Below are positions 16,590 through 25,424 of a stretch of DNA of 64,000 nucleotides, piece after piece (the first letter of the stretch is position 1; every line of letters starts with the position of its first letter). The DNA is from DASQHW01 sp038209365 (GTDB lineage Bacteria > Actinomycetota > Acidimicrobiia > IMCC26256 > PALSA-610). The notes under the pieces are model-generated. The model did not search any database. It was not told where the DNA came from and worked only from the letters and a program-made list of their open reading frames with translations. The stretch is taken from the NCBI GenBank assembly GCA_038209365.1, contig JBBQXS010000016.1:1-64000 (forward strand). The letters are read 5' to 3'. A program made the position numbers and the translations under genes.

Positions 16590-18256
16590 GACGGCACGGT
16601 CAGTACGTTGCCCAACACGATCGACGCGACCACGACGCTCACCACGATGGTCGCCGTCACGAGGCCGAGGCGCCGGATGGTCCAGCGCTGGATGGAGATC
16701 ACGGGCCGCGCCGGCGCGAGTGCCCGGAACTTCTCGATCAGCGCCCGGCCGTCCGCGCGCAGGAACCCGCGCAGCTGGGTCGGGCTCGTGACACCTCGAG
16801 TCGCGGCAAATGCCTCCGCGATCTCATCCGGCGTGAAGACGTTGCACGCCCGCGCGTAGACGCGTTCGGCGTCGGTCTTCAGGGCGAGGACGAGCATCAT
16901 GTTGGCGAGGTCGACGGCCTCACGCCACGCGCTCGGACGGATCTGCGCGAACGCCACGTCGATCAGCACGATGTGACCGTCGCGGACCATGATGTTCGCG
17001 GGCTTGATGTCTCGATGCGCGACGCCGGCGTTCCACATCGTGCGGATCGCCTGGAGTCCCTCGTCGACGAGCGCGTCGTCGACCTCGACTTCGGGATCGC
17101 CGATCTCCTTGGCGCCGTCGAGGAAGTCGGTGACGAGCACGTATTCACGTTCCGGCGTGATCTCGACGATGCCGTAGGTTGCGACGACCGGCACGCCGGC
17201 GTCGTGCATCACGCGCATCAGGTAGTCCTCGTACTGGACCAACCGGCGAACCGTCGAGAAGCTGGATTCGTCCTCGAGGCGCCCGTAGAGAATCTCCCGC
17301 CCGAGCTTGTACCAACGGTCCGAACGAACGTGGTTGCGCGCGTAGAGCTTGGCGAACAGTCGAACCGGCGGATCACCTGCAACCGTGAGGCGCATCGGCG
17401 TCGATCCGGCCGAGCCCGCAAGACCGAACGGCTTGATCTCCTCGATGTCGAGGCCGAGCTGTTCGGAGATCGCGGTGCGGATCGCGGTCTGCCGTTCCTC
17501 GTCGAGCGCGAGGTGCGCGCTGCGCCCCCGCCGATACTCGACCGGGAACACCTGCTCCGGAAGGAAGAGGCGGCAGACGAGCGCGACGATCGTGACGGTC
17601 AACAGCGTGCCGAACACCACATCCGACGGGTGGTCGCTGCCGAGGTACACGCGAGCGACGCCGACCGCCACGATCGTGAGACCGCTCGCGGCCTGGACGG
17701 CGTACCTCAGACGCCCCCGCGGCACAACCGTGAGGCAGATACCGCAGAGCAGCCCCGCGAGCGCGACGATCGGCAGGGAGGGATGCGAGTAACCGCTCCA
17801 ACGGCCGAGGATCTCCACGCCGATCGGGCGCTCGCGCTGGAACAACTCGGCCAGGCCACTACCGACGATCGCTGACACCGTCCATGCGATCAGCAGTACC
17901 GCGAGGAAGCGGAACCGCTTGAACGCGAGGAGCAGCAACGCCGCCGACCACCGCATGATGTGGATCGACCAGGGCGATGCGATGCCCTCGACGTTCTTCG
18001 CGACGCGCGTCAGGCCGGGACCACGAAGGTCGAGGATCGGGTCCATCAGCGCGCGGTCGAGGCGCTCGAGCCACAACCCGCCGCCCTGCCACAAGCCGAT
18101 GACGATGTAGAGGAGGAGCACGCCGCCCGAAAGTGCGAGCCGGACCCAGTCCCAGCGTTCGAGATGACGCGGCAGAGGCGGCGGCTCGCCCGACGGCCTG
18201 CGCACGCGACCACGTCGACTCCGCGTGCCGGCCGTCCTGAGCGGCACATTCACCAT
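16586..18256 (-). CDS. Degenerate PAP2 domain fused to a protein/lipid kinase-like domain
   Basis: A 556-residue fusion. Residues about 35-245 are a multi-helix PAP2-like domain in which RERP (about 139) is kept. The PSGH motif instead reads HPSLP (about 157), losing the acid His. The last motif reads ARVYLGSDHPSD (about 204), with Asp at the nucleophile position and His shifted by one. Residues about 270-470 form a kinase-like domain with a Lys in LFAKLYAR, the catalytic loop HRDIKPAN (about 410) and DVAF in place of DFG. A last membrane helix lies at about 515-545. It starts at ATG 18256, first gene of the minus operon with the lipoprotein and PAP2 copy 2. It could be a lipid-sensing or lipid-phosphorylating membrane kinase. 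The substrate is unknown. Confidence 0.87.
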   Translation of the reverse strand: MVNVPLRTAGTRSRRGRVRRPSGEPPPLPRHLERWDWVRLALSGGVLLLYIVIGLWQGGGLWLERLDRALMDPILDLRGPGLTRVAKNVEGIASPWSIHIMRWSAALLLLAFKRFRFLAVLLIAWTVSAIVGSGLAELFQRERPIGVEILGRWSGYSHPSLPIVALAGLLCGICLTVVPRGRLRYAVQAASGLTIVAVGVARVYLGSDHPSDVVFGTLLTVTIVALVCRLFLPEQVFPVEYRRGRSAHLALDEERQTAIRTAISEQLGLDIEEIKPFGLAGSAGSTPMRLTVAGDPPVRLFAKLYARNHVRSDRWYKLGREILYGRLEDESSFSTVRRLVQYEDYLMRVMHDAGVPVVATYGIVEITPEREYVLVTDFLDGAKEIGDPEVEVDDALVDEGLQAIRTMWNAGVAHRDIKPANIMVRDGHIVLIDVAFAQIRPSAWREAVDLANMMLVLALKTDAERVYARACNVFTPDEIAEAFAATRGVTSPTQLRGFLRADGRALIEKFRALAPARPVISIQRWTIRRLGLVTATIVVSVVVASIVLGNVLTVPS

Positions 18257-18302
18257 GTTGCACCCTCTGCCGTCCCGGATCGTCGTCGTTACGATACGCA
18301 GC

Positions 18303-19229
18303 ATGCGCTCGGCGCCGCAGGGCTGGCGGCACTCTCCGGTGCTCGGGCTGCTGCTCGTGCTCGCGCTCAGCGCCTGCGGAGGTGATGGGCCGGGTCGCAC
18401 CCGGGAACAGGTCGACCCACGATTCGTGCGCGTCGCGTCCTTCGATTTCCCCGAGAGCGAGTTGCTCGCCGAGCTGTTCGCCCAGGCACTCGACGCCAGG
18501 GGTATCCCCGTACAGCGACGCTTCGGTCTCGGATCGCGGGAGATCGTGCAGCCCGCGCTCGAGGAGGGCCTCATCGATGTCGTGCCCGAGTACCTGGCGT
18601 CGTCGCTCGAATTCGCGAGCCTCGCGCCGTTGACCTCCCGAGCAGCTCCGGTCGTGGCCGAGCAGCTGCGCGTACGAATGGCCGGACGCAATGTCTCTGC
18701 GTTGTCGTTTGCGGCGGCGGTCGACCGCAACGCGATCGCGATGTCTGCCCGTACGGCCAGCCAGCTGGGGGTGACGAGCATCAGCGAGTTGGCGCCCGTC
18801 GCGTCGACGCTCGATTTCTTGGGCCCACCCGAATGCCCCGAGCGTCCGGCGTGTCTCCCGGTGCTCGAACAGAACTACGGGATCAGGTTCCGTTCCTACA
18901 CGGCGGTCCCGCTCGGGCTGATCGTGCAACAACTCGACGCCGGCGAAGCCGAGGTCGGCGTCGTGCTGACGTCGGATCCGCTCGTGCAAGAGCACGGGCT
19001 CGTCCTTCTGAAGCCGGACCGGGACCAACCGCGCGCGGAGAACATCGTGCCGCTCGTGCGTACGTCTGTGCTGCAGACGAATGACGGCGTCAAGGATGCG
19101 CTCGAAACCGTCACGGCGAGGTTGAGGACCGCGGATCTGCGCGCGCTGAACAAGCGCGTCGCAAGCGGTGAGCCGATCGCCTCGGTTGCACGGGACTGGC
19201 TCCGCAACACCGCTCGGTCGACGCCGTGA
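18303..19229 (+). CDS. Orphan OpuAC-type substrate-binding lipoprotein
   Basis: A 308-residue exported protein. The signal peptide ends in a lipobox (LALSAC) followed by a glycine-betaine/choline/osmolyte-binding (OpuAC/ProX-type) domain, with motifs such as VASFDFPESELLAELFAQAL, EGLIDVVPEYLAS and AEVGVVLTSDPLV. Such proteins deliver quaternary amines to an ABC transporter, but no permease or ATPase gene is nearby. Its stop overlaps the GTG of PAP2 copy 3 (GTGA), so the two are coupled. It is divergent from the PAP2-kinase operon with 46 bases between starts. A role in presenting choline- or phosphate-headgroup ligands linked to lipid turnover is a speculation. Confidence 0.87.
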   Translation: MRSAPQGWRHSPVLGLLLVLALSACGGDGPGRTREQVDPRFVRVASFDFPESELLAELFAQALDARGIPVQRRFGLGSREIVQPALEEGLIDVVPEYLASSLEFASLAPLTSRAAPVVAEQLRVRMAGRNVSALSFAAAVDRNAIAMSARTASQLGVTSISELAPVASTLDFLGPPECPERPACLPVLEQNYGIRFRSYTAVPLGLIVQQLDAGEAEVGVVLTSDPLVQEHGLVLLKPDRDQPRAENIVPLVRTSVLQTNDGVKDALETVTARLRTADLRALNKRVASGEPIASVARDWLRNTARSTP

Positions 19230-19795
19230 ACGCTCGGCGTCTTGTGGTTGCGAGCGCCGGGTCGGGCGCGTTCTCGGTGCTCGCCCGGCACGCGCGTCGC
19301 GGAGAGGTCGGTGCACTGGAAGAGGAGGTGTTTCGTGGCATCAACGCGCTTCCCGAGGCCGCCGGCGGTCCGTTGTGGATCGCCATGCAGGCGGGCAGCC
19401 TTGCCGCGGTTGGTGTCGCCGCGGGTGGGATGGCACTCGCCGGACGCCGCGACACGGCCGTCCGTCTGGGCGTCGCGGGCTCGTCCGTTTGGGCGCTCTG
19501 CAAGGTAGTGAAGTCCCGGATCGGGCGTGGCCGGCCCGGCGCGCACTTGCAGAACGTCATCGTGCGGGGCGCCGCCCAATCGGGGCTCGGCTTTCCGTCC
19601 GGACACACCGCGGTCGCCTTCACCCTCGCCGGTGTCGCGTCACCGGTGCTCTCGCGCCGGGCTTCCGGGCTCGCGTGGACGGCGGCCGCGCTGGTCGGCG
19701 TCGCCCGTCAGTACGTCGGCGCGCATCTTCCCGCCGATGTCGCCGGCGGTGTGGCGGTCGGGCTCGTCGCGACCGCGGTGGCCGCGCAGTCGTGA
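19226..19795 (+). CDS. PAP2-family membrane phosphatase (copy 3)
   Basis: A compact 189-residue PAP2 protein with intact motifs: K-x6-RP in KSRIGRGRP, PSGH in FPSGHTAV and ARQYVGAHLPAD. It resembles short phosphatases of the decaprenylphosphoryl-ribose-phosphate or undecaprenyl class, with about five helices. The N-terminal part is less hydrophobic than in copies 1 and 2. The GTG start overlaps the stop of the OpuAC-type gene by 4 bases, so synthesis is coupled. The convergent UbiB-like gene ends 7 bases away. Confidence 0.88.
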   Translation: MNARRLVVASAGSGAFSVLARHARRGEVGALEEEVFRGINALPEAAGGPLWIAMQAGSLAAVGVAAGGMALAGRRDTAVRLGVAGSSVWALCKVVKSRIGRGRPGAHLQNVIVRGAAQSGLGFPSGHTAVAFTLAGVASPVLSRRASGLAWTAAALVGVARQYVGAHLPADVAGGVAVGLVATAVAAQS

Positions 19796-19802
19796 CCGGT
19801 TG

Positions 19803-21761
19803 TCAGTTGTAGCCGTCACGGATGATCGCGGCGATGACGCGCAATACCAACGACACGGAGAGCCCGAGTCCGACATAGCCGAACACTCGCGTGAGTGGCG
19901 TGTGGCCGAGCGTCCCACCCTCGTTCACCGACAACAACAACGCGGAGCCCGCGAAGAGCAGCCCGCCGAGCAATCCGAGCACCAGGCGGTTGACGAGCGT
20001 CGAGATGACGCGTGCGTCGTCCTCGGTCGCGAACAACGCCACCTGGTGCCGGAGCTCGCCTCGTGCGGTCAACGACGCGATGCGGTCGATCTGCGCGGGC
20101 AGGCGCCGGAGCCGCGGGAGCTCCTGCATGACTTCCTGCATGACCTGCTCTTGGAGCGTGCCACCTTCCGGTGTCGGGGCGGGGATCGCGGTGTCGAGCA
20201 TCCGCCTGACGCCGTCGAGCAGCGAGTACCCAGGGCTGATGATGCGAGCGGTGCCGTCGAGGAGCACCAGCGCGCGCATGACGACGCTGAACTCACCCGG
20301 CATCTGGATGTCGTACGTCGCGAGCAACGGGAGGATGTCGCTGAGCGCGTTGACGTCGATCGGCTTGCCGGCCTGCACGTTCTCGCTGATCAGTCGATCG
20401 AGAGCGCGCTCCAGACCCCCTTCGCGCGCGTTCGGCCCGACGTGCGCGACCTGCTCGATGCTGTCGAGCAGCGCGGCGCTGTCCCCGCGGAGCGCGGCCG
20501 CGGTCATCTCCATCACCGCCACCCGTTGGCGCCCGTCGAGCCGGCCGGTGGAACCGAAGTCGATGAGACCGAGTGTGCCGTCGCCGAGCACGAGCACGTT
20601 GCCGGGGTGCGGGTCGGAGTGGTAGTGCCCGTGCGAGAACATGTGCGTCACGACCGTGTGCACCAGCCGATCGGCGAGCTCCTCCGGATCGATACCGAGC
20701 TCCGCAAGACGCTGCGCATCACCGACCTTCGGGCCGTCGAAGCGCTCCTGCACCATCACGCGCTTCGTCAGATGTTCGCTGTAGATGCGGGGGATCCGAA
20801 CGCCGGAGTCGGGTGTGGTTGCGGCCGCGAGATCGATCGCGTTGGCGGCCTCGCGTACGAAGTCGAGCTCGTTGCGCAGGCTCGCTGCGAACTCCTCGGC
20901 CACGACCGAGACGTGAAGGTCCTTGCCCTGCGGTGTTCTTCGCTCGACTGCCAACGCCAAGTGCATGATCGCGGCGATGTCGCGCTCTACGAGCTCGTCC
21001 ATGTCGGGTCGTTGGATCTTCACGACGACCGGCTCCCCGGTCTTGAGTCGGGCCGCGTATGCCTGCGCGATCGACGCGGACCCGATGGGCACCCACTCGA
21101 AGTCGTCGAACACGTCGTCCACCGACTGCCCCAGCTCCTTCTCGAGCTGCTCCTGCATCGGCTCGCGGGCCTCCGGCGCGACCCCGCTCTGCAGCTTGCC
21201 GAGCTCCTGGCGCAGATCGGGCGGCAGCAGATCGACGCGGGTCGACGCGAGCTGCCCGACCTTGATGAACGCGACACCGCATTCCTCGAGCGTCTTGCGC
21301 AACGCGACGCCCATCGGCGCCCGGCGCGTGTTGCGCGACGGTCGCAACAGCCCGGGAACGATCAGCCCGTTCTTGCGTGCGATACCGAGGACCTGCCGAT
21401 ACCTGGCGAACGGCGCGAGCCGGCGGCGGATCTCGTAGAAGGGCCGGGGCAGAACCAGCAGTCCGGCGCGTTCCCCACGCGCGAGTGTGCCGGGCCGGGC
21501 CAAGAAGTCGAGGGCCAATGCCGCGAGCATCGTGAAGATGCCCGACAGCACGACCGTCGGCACGGTGAGCGTCGCCGCGTCCCAATCCCAGTCGCTCAGG
21601 CTGAGAGCGAGCAGGTTGCCACTGATCCACCCGATGGATCCGGCGATGCCGACGGCCACCCACGAACGCCGCACGCCGAGCATCCGCGCCGCGAGCAGCG
21701 TGGACGCGATCGCGAACGGGATCTGAAGGATCAGACCGAACAGGACCTCGATGACGCGCAC
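19803..21761 (-). CDS. UbiB/ABC1-family membrane-associated kinase-like protein
   Basis: A 652-residue protein with N-terminal membrane helices, a central ABC1/UbiB domain and two C-terminal helices. The UbiB hallmarks are visible: the K-x-G-Q motif in FIKVGQLASTRVDLLP, the Ala-rich nucleotide loop GSASIAQAY, the Lys in VVVKIQRP, YHSDPHPGNVLV and LIDFGSTG. Family members are atypical kinases/ATPases that support quinone or other isoprenoid-lipid metabolism. This organism type uses menaquinone, so the role may be in another prenyl lipid. GTG 21761 is the first start before the N-terminal helix and has no obvious ribosome binding site. It is divergent from the ExoD-like gene with 54 bases between them. 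Confidence 0.92.
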   Translation of the reverse strand: MRVIEVLFGLILQIPFAIASTLLAARMLGVRRSWVAVGIAGSIGWISGNLLALSLSDWDWDAATLTVPTVVLSGIFTMLAALALDFLARPGTLARGERAGLLVLPRPFYEIRRRLAPFARYRQVLGIARKNGLIVPGLLRPSRNTRRAPMGVALRKTLEECGVAFIKVGQLASTRVDLLPPDLRQELGKLQSGVAPEAREPMQEQLEKELGQSVDDVFDDFEWVPIGSASIAQAYAARLKTGEPVVVKIQRPDMDELVERDIAAIMHLALAVERRTPQGKDLHVSVVAEEFAASLRNELDFVREAANAIDLAAATTPDSGVRIPRIYSEHLTKRVMVQERFDGPKVGDAQRLAELGIDPEELADRLVHTVVTHMFSHGHYHSDPHPGNVLVLGDGTLGLIDFGSTGRLDGRQRVAVMEMTAAALRGDSAALLDSIEQVAHVGPNAREGGLERALDRLISENVQAGKPIDVNALSDILPLLATYDIQMPGEFSVVMRALVLLDGTARIISPGYSLLDGVRRMLDTAIPAPTPEGGTLQEQVMQEVMQELPRLRRLPAQIDRIASLTARGELRHQVALFATEDDARVISTLVNRLVLGLLGGLLFAGSALLLSVNEGGTLGHTPLTRVFGYVGLGLSVSLVLRVIAAIIRDGYN

Positions 21762-21815
21762 AGCGGCCGAGGCTAGAGCCCATCGCGTCCGTCCGTCCCG
21801 AGCGGGGACGCGAGA

Positions 21816-22430
21816 ATGGGTGCCGAGATGAAGGCCGAACGAGATTTCAGCGACGAGCTCGAGCAGTGGCTGCGCAGCGACGGGCCCAAGACGATCGGCG
21901 GCCTCGAGCAGGTCTTCGAGACGAAGACGTTCGCGGTCGCGATCCTGCTGCTGATGTTCCTGCCCGCGATCCCTGCACCGACAGGCGGCGTCACGCACGT
22001 GTTCGAAGCGATCACGATCATCATCGCCGCACAGATGGTGATCGGCCGGCGCGGGCTCTGGATCCCGAAGCGCTGGCGCAACCGGGAGCTCGGCGCGCTG
22101 TCAACCGGCAAGGCGCTCCCGTTCGTCATTCGACGCATCCGGTGGTTCGAGAAGTTCTCGCGTCCGCGAATGTCCTACCTGTTCGACAACACGACGTTCC
22201 TGCGGCTGCTCGGCGTCGTCATCATCGCGTTCACCCTCGGCGCCTTCGTCGCACCCCCCTTCTCCGGACTGGACACACTGCCGGCGCTCGGAGTCGTCAT
22301 AATCGCGCTCTCGATCATCCTCGAGGATGTTGTCGTGCTCGCGATCGGTGTGTTCATCGGCATCGGCGGCATCGTGCTGATCGTCACGATCGGGCGCGCA
22401 CTCGCGAACTTCCTACGGAACCTGTTCTGA
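21816..22430 (+). CDS. ExoD-like exopolysaccharide synthesis membrane protein
   Basis: A 204-residue membrane protein of the ExoD family. A soluble N-terminal segment with GGLEQVFETKTFAVAILLLMFLPAIP carries the family signature near residues 30-55, followed by about four helices. ExoD was first linked to exopolysaccharide production and alkali tolerance in rhizobia. The biochemical role remains unclear. ATG 21816 is used. ATG 21828 (MKAERDF) is an equally plausible start. Its 3' end overlaps the convergent hypothetical gene by 47 bases. The location among PAP2, UbiB and flippase-like genes fits a cell-envelope lipid or glycan function. Confidence 0.85.
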   Translation: MGAEMKAERDFSDELEQWLRSDGPKTIGGLEQVFETKTFAVAILLLMFLPAIPAPTGGVTHVFEAITIIIAAQMVIGRRGLWIPKRWRNRELGALSTGKALPFVIRRIRWFEKFSRPRMSYLFDNTTFLRLLGVVIIAFTLGAFVAPPFSGLDTLPALGVVIIALSIILEDVVVLAIGVFIGIGGIVLIVTIGRALANFLRNLF

Positions 22431-22857
22431 CGGCCGCGGTGTCGAAGGTGCGTCCTGCCGGCGTGTCGCCGGTGAGTATCTCCAACCCGCGATCCGCGCC
22501 GTCGTGGGCGAGCGCGAAGTAACGCCGGAGGCGGCGCCGGCTCCATCGCTCGGGATGGCGGGCGACGGGACGCACGGTCAGCTCGCTCGCGTCGGCCGAC
22601 CAGGCGGAGACCTCGAGCTCGACCCGCGCGACGGCGCGTGAGCCGCGGGCGAACAGCCGGGCCGTCGCCCGCCAGGACGGCGACGGGTACGCCACGATCA
22701 AACGGAACGGCGTATCGATCGTGAGTGCACCCTCGGTGCCGACGCCGTAGGTGTCACCGGGCCGGAACGAGCTCGGGTCGAACAGCACCGACTGCACCGC
22801 GGGCAGCGGGCGGTTGACGCGCCGGGATACCACGAAGCTGGGCCAGGAAAGCGGCAT
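22384..22857 (-). CDS. Conserved-looking hypothetical protein
   Basis: A 157-residue soluble protein that I do not recognise. It has no signal peptide or membrane helix. The N-terminus (MPLSWPSFVVSRRVNRP) and the central beta-rich segment (FRLIVAYPSPSWRATARLFARG) suggest a START- or lipid-binding-like fold, but this is a guess. The ATG at 22857 is well supported by GGAGGAGAA ending 4 bases upstream. Upstream extension of the frame runs antisense to the cyclase gene and was discarded. It overlaps the ExoD-like gene end by 47 bases. Confidence 0.7.
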   Translation of the reverse strand: MPLSWPSFVVSRRVNRPLPAVQSVLFDPSSFRPGDTYGVGTEGALTIDTPFRLIVAYPSPSWRATARLFARGSRAVARVELEVSAWSADASELTVRPVARHPERWSRRRLRRYFALAHDGADRGLEILTGDTPAGRTFDTAAVRTGSVGSSRVRARS

Positions 22858-23031
22858 CGGTTCTCCTCCGGGGTGGACGGATCTGCCGCGCCCATCATCG
22901 GGACCCGGGGTCACATCACGACGACGGCGGCGCGAAGTCTGCGCGAACCCCTGCTGAGGAATGGCTGACGGGTATCCGTGAAGTGCCGGCGGTAACTCGT
23001 CAGGACCCGGCGGCCGGGTACGGTCGCCGGC

Positions 23032-23856
23032 ATGCCGCCGCGACCGAGGCCGGAGAAGGTGCGGCGCGTCGGTGCGGACGCGGTGCAGCGGCTGCGACGC
23101 ACCGGCGCCGAGCAGTTTGCCGCACTTCTGCAACGTGACCCGCAGACGATGGCGCGCGCGGTCGAGCTCGGCCTCGTCCGGCGGGAGTGGCTCGAACGCC
23201 CGGGTCAGGGGCCGCTGGCCGCGGCGACTCCGGTCGAGGTCCTCGAGCGGTTCCTCGAGCGTGAGGTCGAGCGGCGTCCGTCGGCGATTGCGGCGCTCGG
23301 CCTCTCGACGGTCCAGATCCTCTCCGCGAACGCGACCGCCCGGACCGTGGACGCCGCGTCGGAGGGCGTCGCCGACACGATGACCGTGGTGTTCACCGAC
23401 CTGGAGGGCTTCACCTCCTATACCGAGCGCGAGGGCGACGAGACCGCGGGCCGTTTGCTCGCCGAGCACCAGCGGGTCGTCGGCCCGATCGTGCGGGGCC
23501 GCGGCGGACGCATCGTCAAGCACCTCGGCGACGGGCTCCTCGTCACGTTCCCGAGCGCAGAGGCGGCGGTGCTGGCCGGGCTCGAGCTGGTCGAGGCGCA
23601 CGACGACCCGCTTCGCATGCGGGCCGGGATGCACACCGGCGAGGTCCTCGTGATGCGCAACCACGACGTCATCGGCCACGTCGTCAACGTGGCGGCGCGG
23701 GTCGTCGAGTCCGCACGAGGCGGTGAGGTACTCGCCACCGCCGAGGTGCGCGATGCGGTGGGCGCGCTTCCGGGCGTGCGATTCGGCCGCTTGCGCCGTC
23801 GGGGCTTCAAGGGGCTCGACGAGTCCGTCGGGGTCTGTCCGGTTCATCGGTCATAG
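23032..23856 (+). CDS. Class III adenylate/guanylate cyclase
   Basis: A 274-residue soluble cyclase. An N-terminal helical regulatory region (about 1-115) is followed by a complete catalytic domain. Both metal-binding Asp segments are present (FTDLEGFTSYT and KHLGDGLLVTF), and the transition-state Asn/Arg motif is intact in GHVVNVAARV, unlike the first gene of the window. It is therefore predicted to be active, making cAMP or cGMP as a homodimer. Its N-terminal module resembles that of actinobacterial cyclases with an alpha-helical pH- or lipid-sensing region, which is inference. The flippase-like gene follows after 21 bases and is probably cotranscribed. Confidence 0.92.
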   Translation: MPPRPRPEKVRRVGADAVQRLRRTGAEQFAALLQRDPQTMARAVELGLVRREWLERPGQGPLAAATPVEVLERFLEREVERRPSAIAALGLSTVQILSANATARTVDAASEGVADTMTVVFTDLEGFTSYTEREGDETAGRLLAEHQRVVGPIVRGRGGRIVKHLGDGLLVTFPSAEAAVLAGLELVEAHDDPLRMRAGMHTGEVLVMRNHDVIGHVVNVAARVVESARGGEVLATAEVRDAVGALPGVRFGRLRRRGFKGLDESVGVCPVHRS

Positions 23857-23877
23857 CGTCGGGTATTTCCTCGGGAC

Positions 23878-24906
23878 ATGCGACGGTGGCTCCCGCGCAC
23901 ATTGCTCGTCGTCGCCCTCGGCGTCGCCGCGTATCGCGTCGCGGGGCAACTCGGCGGGGCGCTCCGGAGCATCGCCGCGGCGGATGCCGGCCGGCTCGCG
24001 CTGGCCGCGGGGTTCGAGGTCGTGAGCTATCTGTTCATCGGAAGTGTCCTGCGGCGGCTCGCCCGGGACCGGGGCCGCAGCATCTCGCGCGCCCACGCCT
24101 TCCGGATCGGCCTCGTGGCCGTCGGGCTGGGCAACCTCCTTCCGGCCGCGCCCGTGGAAGGCATGGTGATGGGCGCCCGTGCGCTCGAGGGCCGCGGCGT
24201 CGCCAAGCGGCGGACGTTCGTGGCGGTCGGGCTCGTCCAGTGGTACTGCGGCCGCGCACTCTTCGCAGTCGCCGCGCTGACGACGATCGGCGTCGCGGCG
24301 TTCGCGGGTGAACGCGCGTCCCCGTTCCACGACAGCTGGCCCGCGTTGCTCGGCGCCGGCGCAGTGCTCGCGCTGGTGTTCGTCGTGATGGGCACCCTCG
24401 CTGCTCGCGCCGGACTCCACGAGAAGCTTGGCCTGCTCGTCCGGCGCGTGCCCCTTTCCAGGTCCCGGCGTGAGCACCTCGCGACGTGGTGCAACGCGTG
24501 GTCGGCAGAGATGCGCGCCGCGATCGGTTCGCGCCGCGACCGCGCGCTCCTGATCGCGCTGGCGCTCGGTGCGAGCATCGCCGAAGCCTCGTGCTTCGTC
24601 TTCGCCCTACGCGCCGCGGGCGTGCACGCCCACCCGGCCCTGCTGTTCTTCGCGTACACGGTCGGGATGATCGGTGTGTTCGTCCCGTTGGTCCCGGCCG
24701 GGCTGGGCTTCGTCGAGACGGCCGTCCCCGCATTGCTGCACCAGGCGCACGTCCCGATCGCGGCCGCCCTCGGGGGAGTGCTCGCGTACCGAGCCCTCGC
24801 CACATTGCTGCCGGCGTTCGTCGGGGCGGGCGCCCTCGGGCATGCCCGGCTCTTCCCCCTCGGCCGTCGCCGGGGCTCGCCACCCTTGCAGGCTCCCGAC
24901 GGCTGA
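23878..24906 (+). CDS. UPF0104 / LPG-synthase-type transmembrane flippase-like protein (copy 2)
   Basis: A 342-residue polytopic membrane protein with about eight helices, of the lysylphosphatidylglycerol-synthase transmembrane (flippase-like) family. Diagnostic segments include GNLLPAAPVEGMVMGARAL (about 83-100) and VPLVPAGLGFVETAVPALL (about 270-288), the latter aligning with the P-G-G-L-G-x-x-E motif of copy 1. There is no aminoacyl-transferase domain. It follows the cyclase gene by 21 bases, an arrangement compatible with cyclic-nucleotide-linked control of a lipid transport step, although this is only contextual. Confidence 0.87.
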   Translation: MRRWLPRTLLVVALGVAAYRVAGQLGGALRSIAAADAGRLALAAGFEVVSYLFIGSVLRRLARDRGRSISRAHAFRIGLVAVGLGNLLPAAPVEGMVMGARALEGRGVAKRRTFVAVGLVQWYCGRALFAVAALTTIGVAAFAGERASPFHDSWPALLGAGAVLALVFVVMGTLAARAGLHEKLGLLVRRVPLSRSRREHLATWCNAWSAEMRAAIGSRRDRALLIALALGASIAEASCFVFALRAAGVHAHPALLFFAYTVGMIGVFVPLVPAGLGFVETAVPALLHQAHVPIAAALGGVLAYRALATLLPAFVGAGALGHARLFPLGRRRGSPPLQAPDG

Positions 24907-25009
24907 GAAGTCGGTCAAGTCGAGGTACGCGCCGGACGAGATGACGGACGGACAACGAGCGCGACCGCCGAGAGATCGACGAACGATGCCGAGACGCTGA
25001 GATGCTGCG

Positions 25010-25390
25010 ATGCTGAGTGAGGACATCAGGCTCAGGCCGGGCAGTGCCCGCAGGGCACGTGCGCTGCTGCGGCGCCGGCTCGCTGATCTCGGCGTGGACG
25101 GCGACCACATCCTCTCCGTCGAGCTCGTGGTTGCCGAGCTGGTGGCCGCCGCGCTGGAGCGCGAAGGACCCGCCGAGCGCGGGTCCGGCCGGCTCTCGCT
25201 CGAGCTGTTCCCATTGCTCACGAGCGTACGGTTGCGCTGTCCGCACGACGTCGAGCTGCTCGACGAGCCTTCCGCCCTGCGCGAACGGATGCTGGGCCGG
25301 CTCACAGTGGCCGTCGGGCGCCGCCACAACACCGACGGCACGGTCGACCTGTGGGCGGAGGTCGCGCACCCAGTCGTGCGCGCGTCGTAG
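25010..25390 (+). CDS. Degenerate HATPase-like (anti-sigma regulatory kinase-type) protein
   Basis: A 126-residue protein resembling the GHKL ATPase fold of small anti-sigma regulatory kinases, with LSVELVVAELVAAALE (about 36-51) occupying the N-box helix. The conserved Asn of the N-box and the later D-x-G-x-G loop are missing, so ATP binding is doubtful. Such degenerate members are common in actinobacteria and may act as protein-binding scaffolds. The ATG at 25010 begins the conserved N-terminal helix-strand (RLRPGSARRARALLRRRL). It lies 103 bases after the flippase-like gene and 34 bases before the DedA-like gene. Confidence 0.7.
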   Translation: MLSEDIRLRPGSARRARALLRRRLADLGVDGDHILSVELVVAELVAAALEREGPAERGSGRLSLELFPLLTSVRLRCPHDVELLDEPSALRERMLGRLTVAVGRRHNTDGTVDLWAEVAHPVVRAS

Positions 25391-25424
25391 ATCCGCAGCA
25401 GCCGCCACGGCGAACATCACGTGT

